Shown here: positions 49,348 to 57,334 of the stretch, piece after piece
How the letters are laid out: each line of letters begins with the position of its first letter
How positions within the stretch are numbered: the stretch's first letter is position 1
Assembly: GCF_023822065.1 (NCBI RefSeq)
Contig: NZ_CP084930.1
Coordinates: 1,938,001-2,002,000, forward strand
Direction: 5' to 3'
Length of the DNA stretch: 64,000 nt
Source of the DNA: Sphingomonas morindae
GTDB lineage: Bacteria > Pseudomonadota > Alphaproteobacteria > Sphingomonadales > Sphingomonadaceae
Program-made: the position numbers and the translations under genes
The notes under the pieces: model-generated
Database searches by the model: none
The model's input: the letters and a program-made list of their open reading frames with translations, nothing else
What the model was told of the DNA's origin: nothing

Positions 49348-51390
49348 TCAGGCGCCGGGGTTGCGCGAGGCCGAGCGGTAGTTGACGCCGCCGATCGCGT
49401 AGTCGAGGCGCACCTTCCACTCGGTGCCATCGACCCGCCAGCCTTCCTCGCTTTCGAGGAACGGCTCCTGGACGCCGTCGAGGAACGCCACCTCGATCGC
49501 GGGCGCCGTGTCCTTGTCGGCGAAGGCGTACCAGGGCGCGCCGGTGAGGCGCGGCGTGTCGACGATGTCGGCGAAGAGCCCGCGGACCATGTTCGGCTTC
49601 TGGAGCTTGTTCACGGTGTCGGGGTCGTAGAGCGCGTCGTTGATCGTGCGGACGGTGCCGCCGAGCTCGATCGGGCCCAGCCAGGCGGCCGGCCGGATGT
49701 CCAGGAACTCGTTGCCCGAGATATCCTTCTGACGCGCCATGGCGACGCGGCAGGCGTCGAAGGCCACGACCGAGGGAGCCGCGCCGGCGAGGATGTTGGC
49801 GTGATCCGCGTGGAACAGCGTCTTGCCGTCGTTCATGATGGGGCCGAGGCCGTTGTTCAGCCCGAGCAGCGTGTAGAAGTCCACCTCGATGGTGAGCTTG
49901 GCGGCGCGGCCGATATCGACGGTGAGGCCGGAGAAGACGCCCAAATCGTCGTTGATGATCGCCTGGCGCGACAGGGCGATGATGTTGCCCTTGGTCTTGC
50001 CGGTGATCTGCTCCTTGGCGCCGTCGGGGATGGCCTTGTTGCGGAACTCGCCCGCCTCGTTGAGGTTGTCGAGCGCCCCGAAGGTGCCGCGCAGATAGCG
50101 GTTATGCGGGCGGAAGTCGTTGATCGTTCCGATGCCGCAGACGCGCGACCAGGTGTCGGTGGTGGTGGCATAGGCCGCCTGCAGCACCTTGTGCAGGACG
50201 TTCTCGAGCAGCACGCCGAAGTCGCCCGTGGTCTGGGTGATCTCGTTGCGCGCGGTCATTGCCTTGCCGACGATGATCTTGGGATCACGCGCCGCCATGC
50301 GAACGCCGGCGTTCAGCAGCGATTCCCGCGCCAGATCCACGCAGGAGACGCCGCGGAACTCGCCCGCGTCGATCTTGAGCGTCTCGCCGCGCGCGGCCGC
50401 GGCCTTGGCGACGATGCCGGCGACGCCGGCGCGCACCATCAGCCAGTTGGCGGCGCCATCGAGCCACTTGTCCCGCGCATCGGCGGTGATGGTGATGGCG
50501 TTGTGGCCGATATTGGCGGTGTCGGAACGCTCGGACAGCGCATCGAGGATCTTCTCGCGCGCGCTGGCGACCGAGGTGTCGCTGGAGATCAGGCCGTCGA
50601 TGACGCTCGCCTCGATCTTGTGCTTGACGCCGAGGGCGCGGATCTCGGACACGCGGGTGCGCTCGGCCGCGACGGCGGCCTGGACGTCGGCGGCGGTGAT
50701 GGCGATGACGGAGGTGGCGGGCGGCGTCACGGTGCCGCCGCCCTGGTTCTGACCGGACATGGGGTTCTCCTGGTTGGGCGGAGCGGCCGGAGCCGTCCTC
50801 TGGGCGCGCGCCATCGCCACGGGGGAGATGAGCGGGCTATCGGGGGCCTTGCGGAACCCGAATGGCTTCACGAACGAGGCGGCAGCGGTGGCCGCCGGGC
50901 TGATCGCCGTGCAAAAATTCTGCTCGAGCGCCTGTTCGGCGGTCATCCACGTTTCGGCGTCGAGCAGCGGGATCAGATCCTCGGCCGAAAGCCCGGTTTG
51001 CTTCGCATAGATGCCGACCAGCTGGTCGCGGATCCGGTCGAGCTGGTCGGCGGCCGCGCGAAGCTCGTTCGCATCACCGCAGGCGCAGTCCCACGGGTTG
51101 TGGATCATCATCAGCGCGTTGTCGGCCATGACGATCTCGTCGCCGACCATGGCGATCACCGAAGCCATCGATGCGGCCAGGCCGTCGATGTGCGTCGTGA
51201 CCTTGCGCCCCTTCGCCTTCTCGCGATTGAGCGCATTGACGATCGCCAGCCCCTCCATGACGTAGCCGCCGGGGCTGTTGATCCGCACGTCGAGGTCGCC
51301 ATCGCTCTGGCCGAGGGCGAGCACGATCGACTGCGCGTCGAGCCCGTCCCAGTCGTCGCCGACGATGCCGTAGATCAGGATTTCCGCCAT
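49348..51390 (-). CDS. prohead protease-major capsid protein fusion
   Basis: The 680-residue polyprotein joins an N-terminal ClpP-like head maturation protease (residues 1-185: DLDVRINSPGGYVMEGLAIV, nucleophile S74 in HIDGLAASMASVIAM, H97 in ALMMIHNPW) to a Mu-like major capsid protein. The capsid half has DFGVLLENVLHKVLQAAYAT, NEAGEFRNKAIPDG and ILAGAAPSVVAFD. A proline-rich linker separates them and an internal ribosome site lies at the junction. ATG 51390 overlaps the portal stop (TAATG). Self-cleavage or internal initiation would supply free capsid protein. Confidence 0.9.
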   Translation of the reverse strand: MAEILIYGIVGDDWDGLDAQSIVLALGQSDGDLDVRINSPGGYVMEGLAIVNALNREKAKGRKVTTHIDGLAASMASVIAMVGDEIVMADNALMMIHNPWDCACGDANELRAAADQLDRIRDQLVGIYAKQTGLSAEDLIPLLDAETWMTAEQALEQNFCTAISPAATAAASFVKPFGFRKAPDSPLISPVAMARAQRTAPAAPPNQENPMSGQNQGGGTVTPPATSVIAITAADVQAAVAAERTRVSEIRALGVKHKIEASVIDGLISSDTSVASAREKILDALSERSDTANIGHNAITITADARDKWLDGAANWLMVRAGVAGIVAKAAAARGETLKIDAGEFRGVSCVDLARESLLNAGVRMAARDPKIIVGKAMTARNEITQTTGDFGVLLENVLHKVLQAAYATTTDTWSRVCGIGTINDFRPHNRYLRGTFGALDNLNEAGEFRNKAIPDGAKEQITGKTKGNIIALSRQAIINDDLGVFSGLTVDIGRAAKLTIEVDFYTLLGLNNGLGPIMNDGKTLFHADHANILAGAAPSVVAFDACRVAMARQKDISGNEFLDIRPAAWLGPIELGGTVRTINDALYDPDTVNKLQKPNMVRGLFADIVDTPRLTGAPWYAFADKDTAPAIEVAFLDGVQEPFLESEEGWRVDGTEWKVRLDYAIGGVNYRSASRNPGA
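50758..50771 (-). promoter_or_regulatory. internal ribosome site and start for the capsid part
   Basis: In the linker, AGGAG (50767-50771) lies six bases before ATG 50758-50760 in frame, starting MSGQNQGGGTVTPP. This is one of the best ribosome sites in the region. It would make a separate protein of about 470 residues containing the scaffold-like and capsid parts without protease. Confidence 0.65.
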
Positions 51391-52868
51391 TACTCGCCTC
51401 GCTTGTCCATCTGGTCGGGCGTGAGCGCGGCGACCGGGTTGCCGACGGCCGTCACGTGCCGCGGATCGCTGTCGAAGATCAGCCCAAGGTCATCGAGGCG
51501 CTTGGCGTCCGCCGCCCACTCCTCGAGGAAGACGTCCGGATCCTGGCCGCGCTCGCGCGCGGCGCCGGAAATGGTCTGCTGGCCGGAGCGGATCGCATCG
51601 CGCACCGCCGGGATCTCGGTCTCGGGCGACATCATCGGGAAGCGGGGCGGCGTCCAGACGAACGAGGCGCCGTCCACGTCCACGCCCTGGAGTGCTGCCG
51701 CCTCGAGGAACCAGCGGCCGACCGGCTCGCACAGCTGCGGGATGAGGATCGTCCACTGGATGGTTTCGACCGCGACCTTGAAGTCGAGCCGCGAAAGCCG
51801 GCCGGAGATGAAGCTTACCTTGGAGACGTCGCCCGTCAGGATCTCGTAAGGCATGCCGAGGCCGGCCGAGATCGCCTGCAGCGAGACGCGCGAATAGGGC
51901 TCGTAGCCGTCGACGCCGGGTGGTGAGGCGAATTTGATGTCGGTGCCGGGCGCCACCGTCTCGATGATGCCGGGCTCGAGAGCCTCGATCGGATCGTCGA
52001 GCTCTTCGTCATCGCCCGACCCATCACCGATCTTGAAGACGGTGTAGCAGCTGGCGATCTTCTGCCGGACGAGCTGGGCGTCCTCGTAATCGCCGAAATC
52101 CTTGATCCGGACGATGACGGGCGCGAACCAGGTGGCGCCGTGCAGCGCCTCCGGCCGATCGCCCTGGTAGCAATAGGCGATCTCGCTGGCGGCGATCAGC
52201 CGCGTGTCGAGGCCGCTCGGCAGCACCGCACCCGGATGGCCGGAATAGAGCCAGTAGCCGGCCAGGCGGCCGATCTGGTCGAGCTCGATGCCCTGGATGC
52301 GCGAGCCGCCGCCCTGCGACGGGCCGGAAAGGCTCATGTTGATGTAATCGGGCTCGAGCACCTGGATCTGGAATGGCACCGGCAGGCCGTCCGAGCCCCG
52401 CCGCCACCGGCGACGCTGCAACACGCCGCCCGCCGTCACCAGCGTCTTGGCCGCCTGCAGCTGGAGGCCGTAGAGGTTGGACTTGCCGAGCGGATCGCAG
52501 GCCGTGCTGTCGAAATGGCGCCGGGCGAGCGCCGTCAGATCCTTGTCTACCTTGCCGTTGCGGTAGACCTGGAAGGTGATGCCGGCGCCGACCAAGTAAT
52601 CGGCCCATTTGTTCTGGCCGCGCGCCGCATAGGGGTTGTTCCGGACCATGTCGCGGGCGATGCCGCGAAGCGCGAGCATCACCTGCGGCGTGAGCTCGGC
52701 GTTCGGATCGCGCCCCGAGCGGCGCCAGCCGGCAGTCCGGCGGCTGTAGGATGCGCCCTCATACTGCGCGGCGGCCCCACCGCGCCGGACGCGCTGCCGT
52801 GGAGCAGACGCGGGGCTGGCAGACGGCGGCGCGGCGCGGCCGCGCCGGAACAGGTCGCGGAAGCGCAT
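51390..52868 (-). CDS. phage portal protein (lambda type)
   Basis: The 492-residue protein starts MRFRDLFRRGRAAPPSASPA and has the lambda-portal pattern: ARDMVRNNPYAARGQNKWAD, HFDSTACDPLGKSNLYGLQL, and GLGMPYEILTGDVSKVSFIS with WTPPRFPMMSPETEIPAVRD near the C-terminus. ATG 52868 overlaps the gpW stop (TGATG), and its stop overlaps the protease start. It forms the dodecameric DNA entry ring. Confidence 0.92.
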   Translation of the reverse strand: MRFRDLFRRGRAAPPSASPASAPRQRVRRGGAAAQYEGASYSRRTAGWRRSGRDPNAELTPQVMLALRGIARDMVRNNPYAARGQNKWADYLVGAGITFQVYRNGKVDKDLTALARRHFDSTACDPLGKSNLYGLQLQAAKTLVTAGGVLQRRRWRRGSDGLPVPFQIQVLEPDYINMSLSGPSQGGGSRIQGIELDQIGRLAGYWLYSGHPGAVLPSGLDTRLIAASEIAYCYQGDRPEALHGATWFAPVIVRIKDFGDYEDAQLVRQKIASCYTVFKIGDGSGDDEELDDPIEALEPGIIETVAPGTDIKFASPPGVDGYEPYSRVSLQAISAGLGMPYEILTGDVSKVSFISGRLSRLDFKVAVETIQWTILIPQLCEPVGRWFLEAAALQGVDVDGASFVWTPPRFPMMSPETEIPAVRDAIRSGQQTISGAARERGQDPDVFLEEWAADAKRLDDLGLIFDSDPRHVTAVGNPVAALTPDQMDKRGE

Positions 52869-53113
52869 CAGCAGCGGTCCGGCCGACCAAAGCCGCCGCC
52901 GAAGCCGCTGCTGTAGGAGGCAAGCTTGCGGGCGGTCGCTCCGCGCGCGGCGCGTGCCTGGGCGGCGAGATCGGCTTTGATCACGCGCTCGGCCGCGAGC
53001 AGCTGGTCCAGCGTCTGGTATTTCACCGAACGGCCATCCGCGAACCGCGTCTCCAAGACGCCGGAGGCGATGCAATCCTGGATCTTCTGGAGGTCGCTCG
53101 CCTGGTAGGCCAT
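52868..53113 (-). CDS. phage head-tail joining protein gpW-like
   Basis: The 81-residue protein starts MAYQASDLQKIQDCIASGVL and has the gpW-type ETRFADGRSVKYQTLDQLLA followed by a basic tail. It sits between terL and portal, as in lambda. ATG 53113 follows GAGGAGG. The C-terminus is glycine-rich and longer than lambda gpW (68 residues). Confidence 0.85.
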   Translation of the reverse strand: MAYQASDLQKIQDCIASGVLETRFADGRSVKYQTLDQLLAAERVIKADLAAQARAARGATARKLASYSSGFGGGFGRPDRC

Positions 53114-53117
53114 GGCC

Positions 53118-55094
53118 TCACCTCCTCTTCAGAAACGAGCCGCGCGAGCGGCCGGTGAGCGGATTGACGGCGCGCGCGCGCTTGGTCGTCGGCGACGAAG
53201 GTGCGGCGTCCGGATCAGGTGAGCTCTGCTGCGTGGTCGGCTCGACCGCCGGCGCCGCGTCGGCGGGCACCTCGGCCCGGCGGAGCACCTGGCCGCTCGC
53301 TCGGGCCCATTGCTTTGCCGACCAGCGGTCGAGCCCTATCGAATAAGCGGCGGCGCGCGCATAGACGCGGCAGTCGATCGCCTCGTTGCGGTCCCTGGTC
53401 TTCTGCCATTCCTGGCGAGAGAAGCCGGTCCGCTTGTTCTTCACCGTGATCAGCTGCTCGGCGACGAGCTGCTGCAACCATTCGGCGTCCACACCCATCG
53501 GCAGGTGGATGTAGCCCGGCGGATGCGGTTGGCCGTCCAGCGGCTGGTCAAGCTTCAGCCAGTGGTAGGTCTCCGACTTGAAGATCGAGACCGCGATCGT
53601 CCACAGCTGCACGCCGCGCTCGACCTTGCGGCCGCGCACCGTCAGGTCCGCCCAGGTCGGCCCCATCACCGGCACCGAGGCATTGAAGCTGCCGACGCCC
53701 TTGATCGCCATCACCTCGCGGGGGTGGCGGCGGGCCCAGCCATAGACGTGCGTCGTCGACTGGCCGTCGCCGGTGTCGATCGCCAGCTTCGACATGCGCA
53801 GGCGGCGGCCGCTCGGCGTCTCCCATTCCTCCTGAAGGAAGGCGTCCATTTGCTTCCAGACATCCTCGACCGCCGGATCGCCATGGAAGACGCGGTGGTC
53901 GATGAGCACGCTGCGCAGGCCCTCGCCCCAGCCCCAGACCGAGGCCTCGATGCGCGGCGGCACGCGCTGGACGTCGGCGCCGACCGTGATCCGGCCGACC
54001 CATTCCGGAGGCTCGCCCAAGCGCAGCTCCTGCGATCGCCGTTCGTAGAGCCGCTGCCAGTCGGGCGCCTCACCCTTCTCGACCCAGGGCAGGCCGAGCG
54101 CGGTGTTGGTCCAGACCTTGTAGGTGTCGGGCTTCTTCCTCGCCTCGAGGAAGTTCTTCACCGTCGTGGCGAGCTTCACCCAGGCCGAATAGGCTTCCCA
54201 GATGTGGAAGCCGGCGATGCCGTTGAACGGCGCGGTCGCGCGCCACTTGCCGAGCAGCACCGCCGCGCATCGGTCGCTATCGTCCCACTTCGCCGCGCAA
54301 TGCCCGCACTCGTACCAGGCCGTTTCGGGCAGGTGGCCGCCGGCGGCGGTCTTCTCCCACTTCACCTGCTCCCAGCGCAGCGCCTGAAAGGTGCCGCACT
54401 CGCCGCAGGGCACGAAATAGTAGCGCTGGTCCGATTCGAGGAACTTCGCCTCGATGCGGCTGGCGCCGGCGATCGTCGGCGTGGAGCCGGACAGCTTGCG
54501 CCGGTTCCAGAAGGTGGTCGTGCGCTTGTAGGCGAGCTCGAGCGGGTCGCCTTCCTGGCCGGCAGACGCCGGATAGCGGTCCACCTCGTCGGCGAGCACC
54601 ACCCGGATTGGCCGCGACGCGAGCGACGAGGGGCTGTTCGCGCCCACCATCACCAGCTGGCCGCCCGGAAAGCGCTTCTGGAGCAGCTTGTTGCCGCTGT
54701 CCCGCGACTTGGGGTCCGCAATCCGAGCCTTGAGGCACGGCGTGTCGCGCACCATCGGCGCAAGCCGGTCGGTCGACCAGGCCTCCGCCATCTCCAGCGT
54801 CGGCTGCAGCACCATGACCGGCGCCGGATCCTGGTCGACGAAATAGCCGACCGTATTGTTGATGATCTCGGTCCAGCCCACCTGGGCGGACTTCATCACC
54901 ACCACTTCCTCGATCGCCGGATCGGCGATCGCGTCCATGATGCCGCGCTGAAACTCAGCCCGCTTTGTGTCCCACTTTCCGGGCTCTGCGCTTGCCTCCG
55001 GGCTGAGCATCCGGTTCTGGTCGGCCCACTGGCTCACCGTCAGCCGGGGCGGCGGCGCGAACACCGGCCACCACTCCGCCGCCGTCTCCGCCAT
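53118..55094 (-). CDS. phage terminase large subunit (GpA family)
   Basis: The 658-residue protein is a lambda GpA-type terminase ATPase-nuclease. PRLTVSQWADQNRMLSPEAS opens the domain, EEVVVMKSAQVGWTEIINNT includes the Walker A-like loop, IRVVLADEVDRYPASAGQEG has Walker B, and the nuclease half contains MSKLAIDTGDGQSTTHVYGW. I use ATG 55094; ATGs at 55121 and 55178 would lengthen the overlap with terS, which is already 140 bp. It packages DNA and cuts cos. Confidence 0.9.
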   Translation of the reverse strand: MAETAAEWWPVFAPPPRLTVSQWADQNRMLSPEASAEPGKWDTKRAEFQRGIMDAIADPAIEEVVVMKSAQVGWTEIINNTVGYFVDQDPAPVMVLQPTLEMAEAWSTDRLAPMVRDTPCLKARIADPKSRDSGNKLLQKRFPGGQLVMVGANSPSSLASRPIRVVLADEVDRYPASAGQEGDPLELAYKRTTTFWNRRKLSGSTPTIAGASRIEAKFLESDQRYYFVPCGECGTFQALRWEQVKWEKTAAGGHLPETAWYECGHCAAKWDDSDRCAAVLLGKWRATAPFNGIAGFHIWEAYSAWVKLATTVKNFLEARKKPDTYKVWTNTALGLPWVEKGEAPDWQRLYERRSQELRLGEPPEWVGRITVGADVQRVPPRIEASVWGWGEGLRSVLIDHRVFHGDPAVEDVWKQMDAFLQEEWETPSGRRLRMSKLAIDTGDGQSTTHVYGWARRHPREVMAIKGVGSFNASVPVMGPTWADLTVRGRKVERGVQLWTIAVSIFKSETYHWLKLDQPLDGQPHPPGYIHLPMGVDAEWLQQLVAEQLITVKNKRTGFSRQEWQKTRDRNEAIDCRVYARAAAYSIGLDRWSAKQWARASGQVLRRAEVPADAAPAVEPTTQQSSPDPDAAPSSPTTKRARAVNPLTGRSRGSFLKRR

Positions 55095-55593
55095 CTCCGG
55101 GCTCGTCACCAGGTGCGGCATCGGTGGCGGCGCCGGTGATTTCGACGTCGGTGCGCGCGAGCTCGGCGAGCGCTTCATGCACGAGCTCCGTCAGCTTCTC
55201 CTGGATCGCGACGGCCGACTTCATCGAGGCGATCGCCGGCGCGCTCTTGGCCGGCAGCGCCAGCAGCTTCGAGCGCACGCGGGCGAAAGCGCCCTGAACC
55301 GCATGCGTCACCAGGGCGCGCGGCAGCAATTCACGCCGCCGCTGGGCATTCTTCATGGCCGCCTCGTCGGCCTTCTCCGCCGCGAGCCGCGCCTTGTGCA
55401 GATCGATCGATTTGCCGCCAGCGCCGCCGGCGCGCGCGCCGCAATAGCTGCCCCAGGCGGCTACGAAGTCGGCGAGGCTGGCACCATCGGCCGGCATCTC
55501 GCCGCTGGCGCGCAAATCCGAGATCCAGCGGCTCGACTTGCCGAAAAGGGCGGCCACTTCATTGAGCGTGGGCCTGTAACCCGCCAGATCCAT
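54955..55593 (-). CDS. phage terminase small subunit (Nu1-like)
   Basis: The 212-residue protein has an N-terminal winged helix-turn-helix (YRPTLNEVAALFGKSSRWIS, DLRASGEMPADGASLADFVA) and a helical middle (LHKARLAAEKADEAAMKNAQ, RRRELLPRALV), the Nu1 plan. The C-terminal 50 residues are low-complexity and coded over the start of terL. It would bind cos in the non-coding stretch just upstream. Confidence 0.85.
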   Translation of the reverse strand: MDLAGYRPTLNEVAALFGKSSRWISDLRASGEMPADGASLADFVAAWGSYCGARAGGAGGKSIDLHKARLAAEKADEAAMKNAQRRRELLPRALVTHAVQGAFARVRSKLLALPAKSAPAIASMKSAVAIQEKLTELVHEALAELARTDVEITGAATDAAPGDEPGDGGDGGGVVAGVRAAAPADGEPVGRPEPDAQPGGKRRARKVGHKAG

Positions 55594-55737
55594 GGGTTTT
55601 CGCCCCCCATGATGATGAAGTGCGAAAAAATGCTGTAGCTAGCGGACCGTCGCGCCTTTGCCCCCCGTATTGGCCGCGCCCGGGGAAGGACCCAAGGCCG
55701 GGGGGGGGGGGACCGGCATCCACCGGCCGGCCCTCCC
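55594..55737. other. non-coding stretch upstream of terS, candidate cos region
   Basis: These 144 bp between terS and the next small gene hold no supported gene. They contain a run of 12 G (55700-55711), a run of six C near 55662, and a CCGG-rich inverted cluster (CCGGCATCCACCGGCCGG). In lambda-type phages cos lies just upstream of terS, so this is the natural place for it, but no cos consensus can be read here. Confidence 0.4.
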
Positions 55738-55827
55738 TCAGCGCTGGAGGAGCAGCAACACCGCGCCGCCCGGTGCGACCGACAGGAAGAGCCAGAAGAC
55801 GAAGTCGGGCAGGGCGCGGCGGCTCAC
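55738..55827 (-). CDS. tiny membrane peptide gene
   Basis: GTG 55827 overlaps the preceding stop as GTGA and opens a 29-codon frame (MSRRALPDFVFWLFLSVAPG, GAVLLLLQR) with one hydrophobic span. Coupling and hydrophobicity make it plausible, but length gives little support. The role is unknown. Confidence 0.35.
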   Translation of the reverse strand: MSRRALPDFVFWLFLSVAPGGAVLLLLQR

Positions 55828-56039
55828 GCGAGTGCCTCCAGGCGCTCGGCGAGGCGGAGCATCAGGCGCTCGGCATCGATGCGGGCGTGGTGATGGTCGG
55901 CCGGGTGGCGGGAGAGCGAGCCGCTGCGCAGGTCCGCCGCTCCCTCGCGCAGTTGGGCGGCGACGCGGCGCAGCGATCCGTCATAGCCGGCGGGCAGCAC
56001 GGGCTGAGTGGCGGAGAGGCGCGGACGGTGCTGGCCCAT
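55824..56039 (-). CDS. small hypothetical phage protein
   Basis: The 71-residue product starts MGQHRPRLSATQPVLPAGYD after an AGGGAGA ribosome site and has a histidine-rich patch (SRHPADHHHARIDAERLMLR) that might bind metal. It lies between the 42-residue gene and terS in the first part of the late transcript. No family is recognised. Confidence 0.55.
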   Translation of the reverse strand: MGQHRPRLSATQPVLPAGYDGSLRRVAAQLREGAADLRSGSLSRHPADHHHARIDAERLMLRLAERLEALA

Positions 56040-56060
56040 GACGCTTCTCCCTGCGGCAGC

Positions 56061-56189
56061 TTAGACGGTGACGCCGGCGATGCGCTCAAGCTCCGTGGCC
56101 GCACGCTCGCGGTCAGTCGGGTTGGTCGAGCGGATCAGTTTCGCGAGCTCGACAGCGCGGCTCGCGATGCGCTCACGCACCGTCGTCAT
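56061..56189 (-). CDS. small hypothetical phage protein, first after the leader terminator
   Basis: The 42-residue helical protein reads MTTVRERIASRAVELAKLIR, STNPTDRERAATELERIAGV. ATG 56189 follows AGGGGGAA by 4 bases. It is the first gene after the 56211-56246 terminator in the leftward direction. The function is unknown. Confidence 0.6.
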   Translation of the reverse strand: MTTVRERIASRAVELAKLIRSTNPTDRERAATELERIAGVTV

Positions 56190-56210
56190 GATTTCCCCCT
56201 GAGCAGAACG

Positions 56211-56246
56211 AAAAAGAGCGCCACGGGCGATGTGGCCCGGGCGCTC
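56211..56246 (-). terminator. intrinsic terminator in the late leader
   Basis: On the minus strand GAGCGCC (56246-56240) pairs with GGCGCTC (56222-56216), extended by inner CGGGC/GCCCG pairing, and is followed by TTTTT (56215-56211). This is a strong Rho-independent terminator lying between a putative promoter and the late genes. Confidence 0.82.
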
Positions 56247-56267
56247 CTCTAGAACATGGTGAGAACT

Positions 56268-56294
56268 TCTATATGGACCCGGGTCTATCGTCAA
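56268..56294 (-). promoter_or_regulatory. putative leftward promoter with embedded palindrome
   Basis: On the minus strand TTGACG (56294-56289) and TATAGA (56273-56268) are separated by 15 bp, a short but possible spacer. The spacer is largely the palindrome GACCCGGGTC, extended to ATAGACCCGGGTCCAT with few mismatches, so a regulator could sit between the two promoter boxes. Transcripts would start about 15 bp before the terminator. Confidence 0.45.
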
Positions 56295-56308
56295 GAAGGT
56301 GCCGCTCG

Positions 56309-56638
56309 TTAATCCGATCGCCTCGCCCGGTAAGCCGAACGCTCCGTTTCAAGCTGCCGTGCCGCGTGGAGTGACAGAGACAGCATTTCTTCATCAACGG
56401 GCTTGCCCGTGGCAGCTGATTGATAACGTAAGGCTTTCTCGAAGGCCTCGTTAAAAGCGTCGACATCAACCCAGGCCTTCTCGGCCATGTGGACAGGCCA
56501 ATCATACTGCGGCCTGCCTCCTCTATGGGAGTTGATCTCAAAAACGCGGTCGATTGTAAAAAAGTATTCCCAGCCTCCGTCAGCTCGTTCAACCATGGTG
56601 TCCGTGACGAGCCACTGTCGATTGCGAAAAATTTCCAC
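56309..56638 (-). CDS. hypothetical phage protein
   Basis: The 109-residue protein starts at GTG 56638, seven bases after AGGA, and reads VEIFRNRQWLVTDTMVERAD, GGWEYFFTIDRVFEINSHRG, and AFEKALRYQSAATGKPVDEE. It is somewhat AT-richer than its neighbours. A longer frame begins seven codons earlier with TTG. I do not recognise the family. It is the last gene before the late promoter. Confidence 0.6.
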   Translation of the reverse strand: MEIFRNRQWLVTDTMVERADGGWEYFFTIDRVFEINSHRGGRPQYDWPVHMAEKAWVDVDAFNEAFEKALRYQSAATGKPVDEEMLSLSLHAARQLETERSAYRARRSD

Positions 56639-56723
56639 GCCGAATCCTTCCTGCCGCAAGCAACATACCTTTTCCCGCTCACTGGCGCGAGAAGTGGCAG
56701 GAACCGAAATGAACCTAATTTCT

Positions 56724-57317
56724 TTACCCTAGGCGTAGATCGGTCGCGATCATGTCGGCGATCAGCAGCACGATCGCCTTCGCCGCGGCCTGAGCGCCGT
56801 CATTGCGGTAGCCTAGGCGCGACCCCGCGACGCCCGCCGCCTCGTCGAAGATCACGACGTTGCGCCACGTTTCCAGATAATGAAGCGGCAGGCTGAAGAA
56901 GATTGCGTCGTCGAAGTGGTCGAGCTTCGCCTTGGCCGCCAGCCGCGTGGCAGCAAAGTCGTCGATGGACGCGGCGCCGTCACGAAAGCTGGGCGTGAGC
57001 GACCAATTCGCCACAACGCGCTGCTCGCCGATCCACATGCGCCAGCAGCGCGCATAGAGGGCGAGGGCCTCGGCCTGCCCGCGAGAGAGATCGCCCCGGG
57101 CGAACCATCGCTCCACCGTCGTGCCGCCCCGGTTGCGCATGACGACGATCGGCCGCTGTCCAGCCGCGTCGACAAACTGCTCTTCCGCATAGTCGCCCTG
57201 GCGCGCGGCCTCAGGCGTCACCAGCGGCTCGCGCGTGGATAGTGCCCCCGCAGCGCGCGCCGCCTCGTTCGCCCTGGCCCGCTCGGCCTGCCGCTTGATC
57301 TTCCTCGACGTCGCCAC
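56724..57317 (-). CDS. hypothetical phage protein, candidate late regulator by position
   Basis: The 197-residue protein starts GTG 57317 with a basic N-terminus (MATSRKIKRQAERARANEAA) and contains IVVMRNRGGTTVERWFARGD and EALALYARCWRMWIGEQRVV. The last part (AAAKAIVLLIADMIATDLRL) is helical. It lies just upstream of the promoter-terminator leader, where lambdoid phages carry Q. That position suggests a late regulator, but no antiterminator motif is recognised. Confidence 0.62.
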   Translation of the reverse strand: MATSRKIKRQAERARANEAARAAGALSTREPLVTPEAARQGDYAEEQFVDAAGQRPIVVMRNRGGTTVERWFARGDLSRGQAEALALYARCWRMWIGEQRVVANWSLTPSFRDGAASIDDFAATRLAAKAKLDHFDDAIFFSLPLHYLETWRNVVIFDEAAGVAGSRLGYRNDGAQAAAKAIVLLIADMIATDLRLG

Positions 57318-57334
57318 CCCTGTTTACTCCTGGT

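Noticed and set aside
48865-51849. Plus-strand open frame of 994 codons
   Set aside because: It is antisense to the capsid-protease gene and portal end, with the same compositional shadow pattern and no ribosome site or motif.
53310-55139. Plus-strand open frame of 609 codons
   Set aside because: It is antisense to terL, whose ATPase and nuclease motifs are clear; the frame is a shadow of GC-rich third positions.
55699-55712. G12 run as an assembly artefact
   Set aside because: It cannot be judged from one sequence. It lies in a non-coding gap and breaks no gene, so I kept it only as part of the cos candidate.
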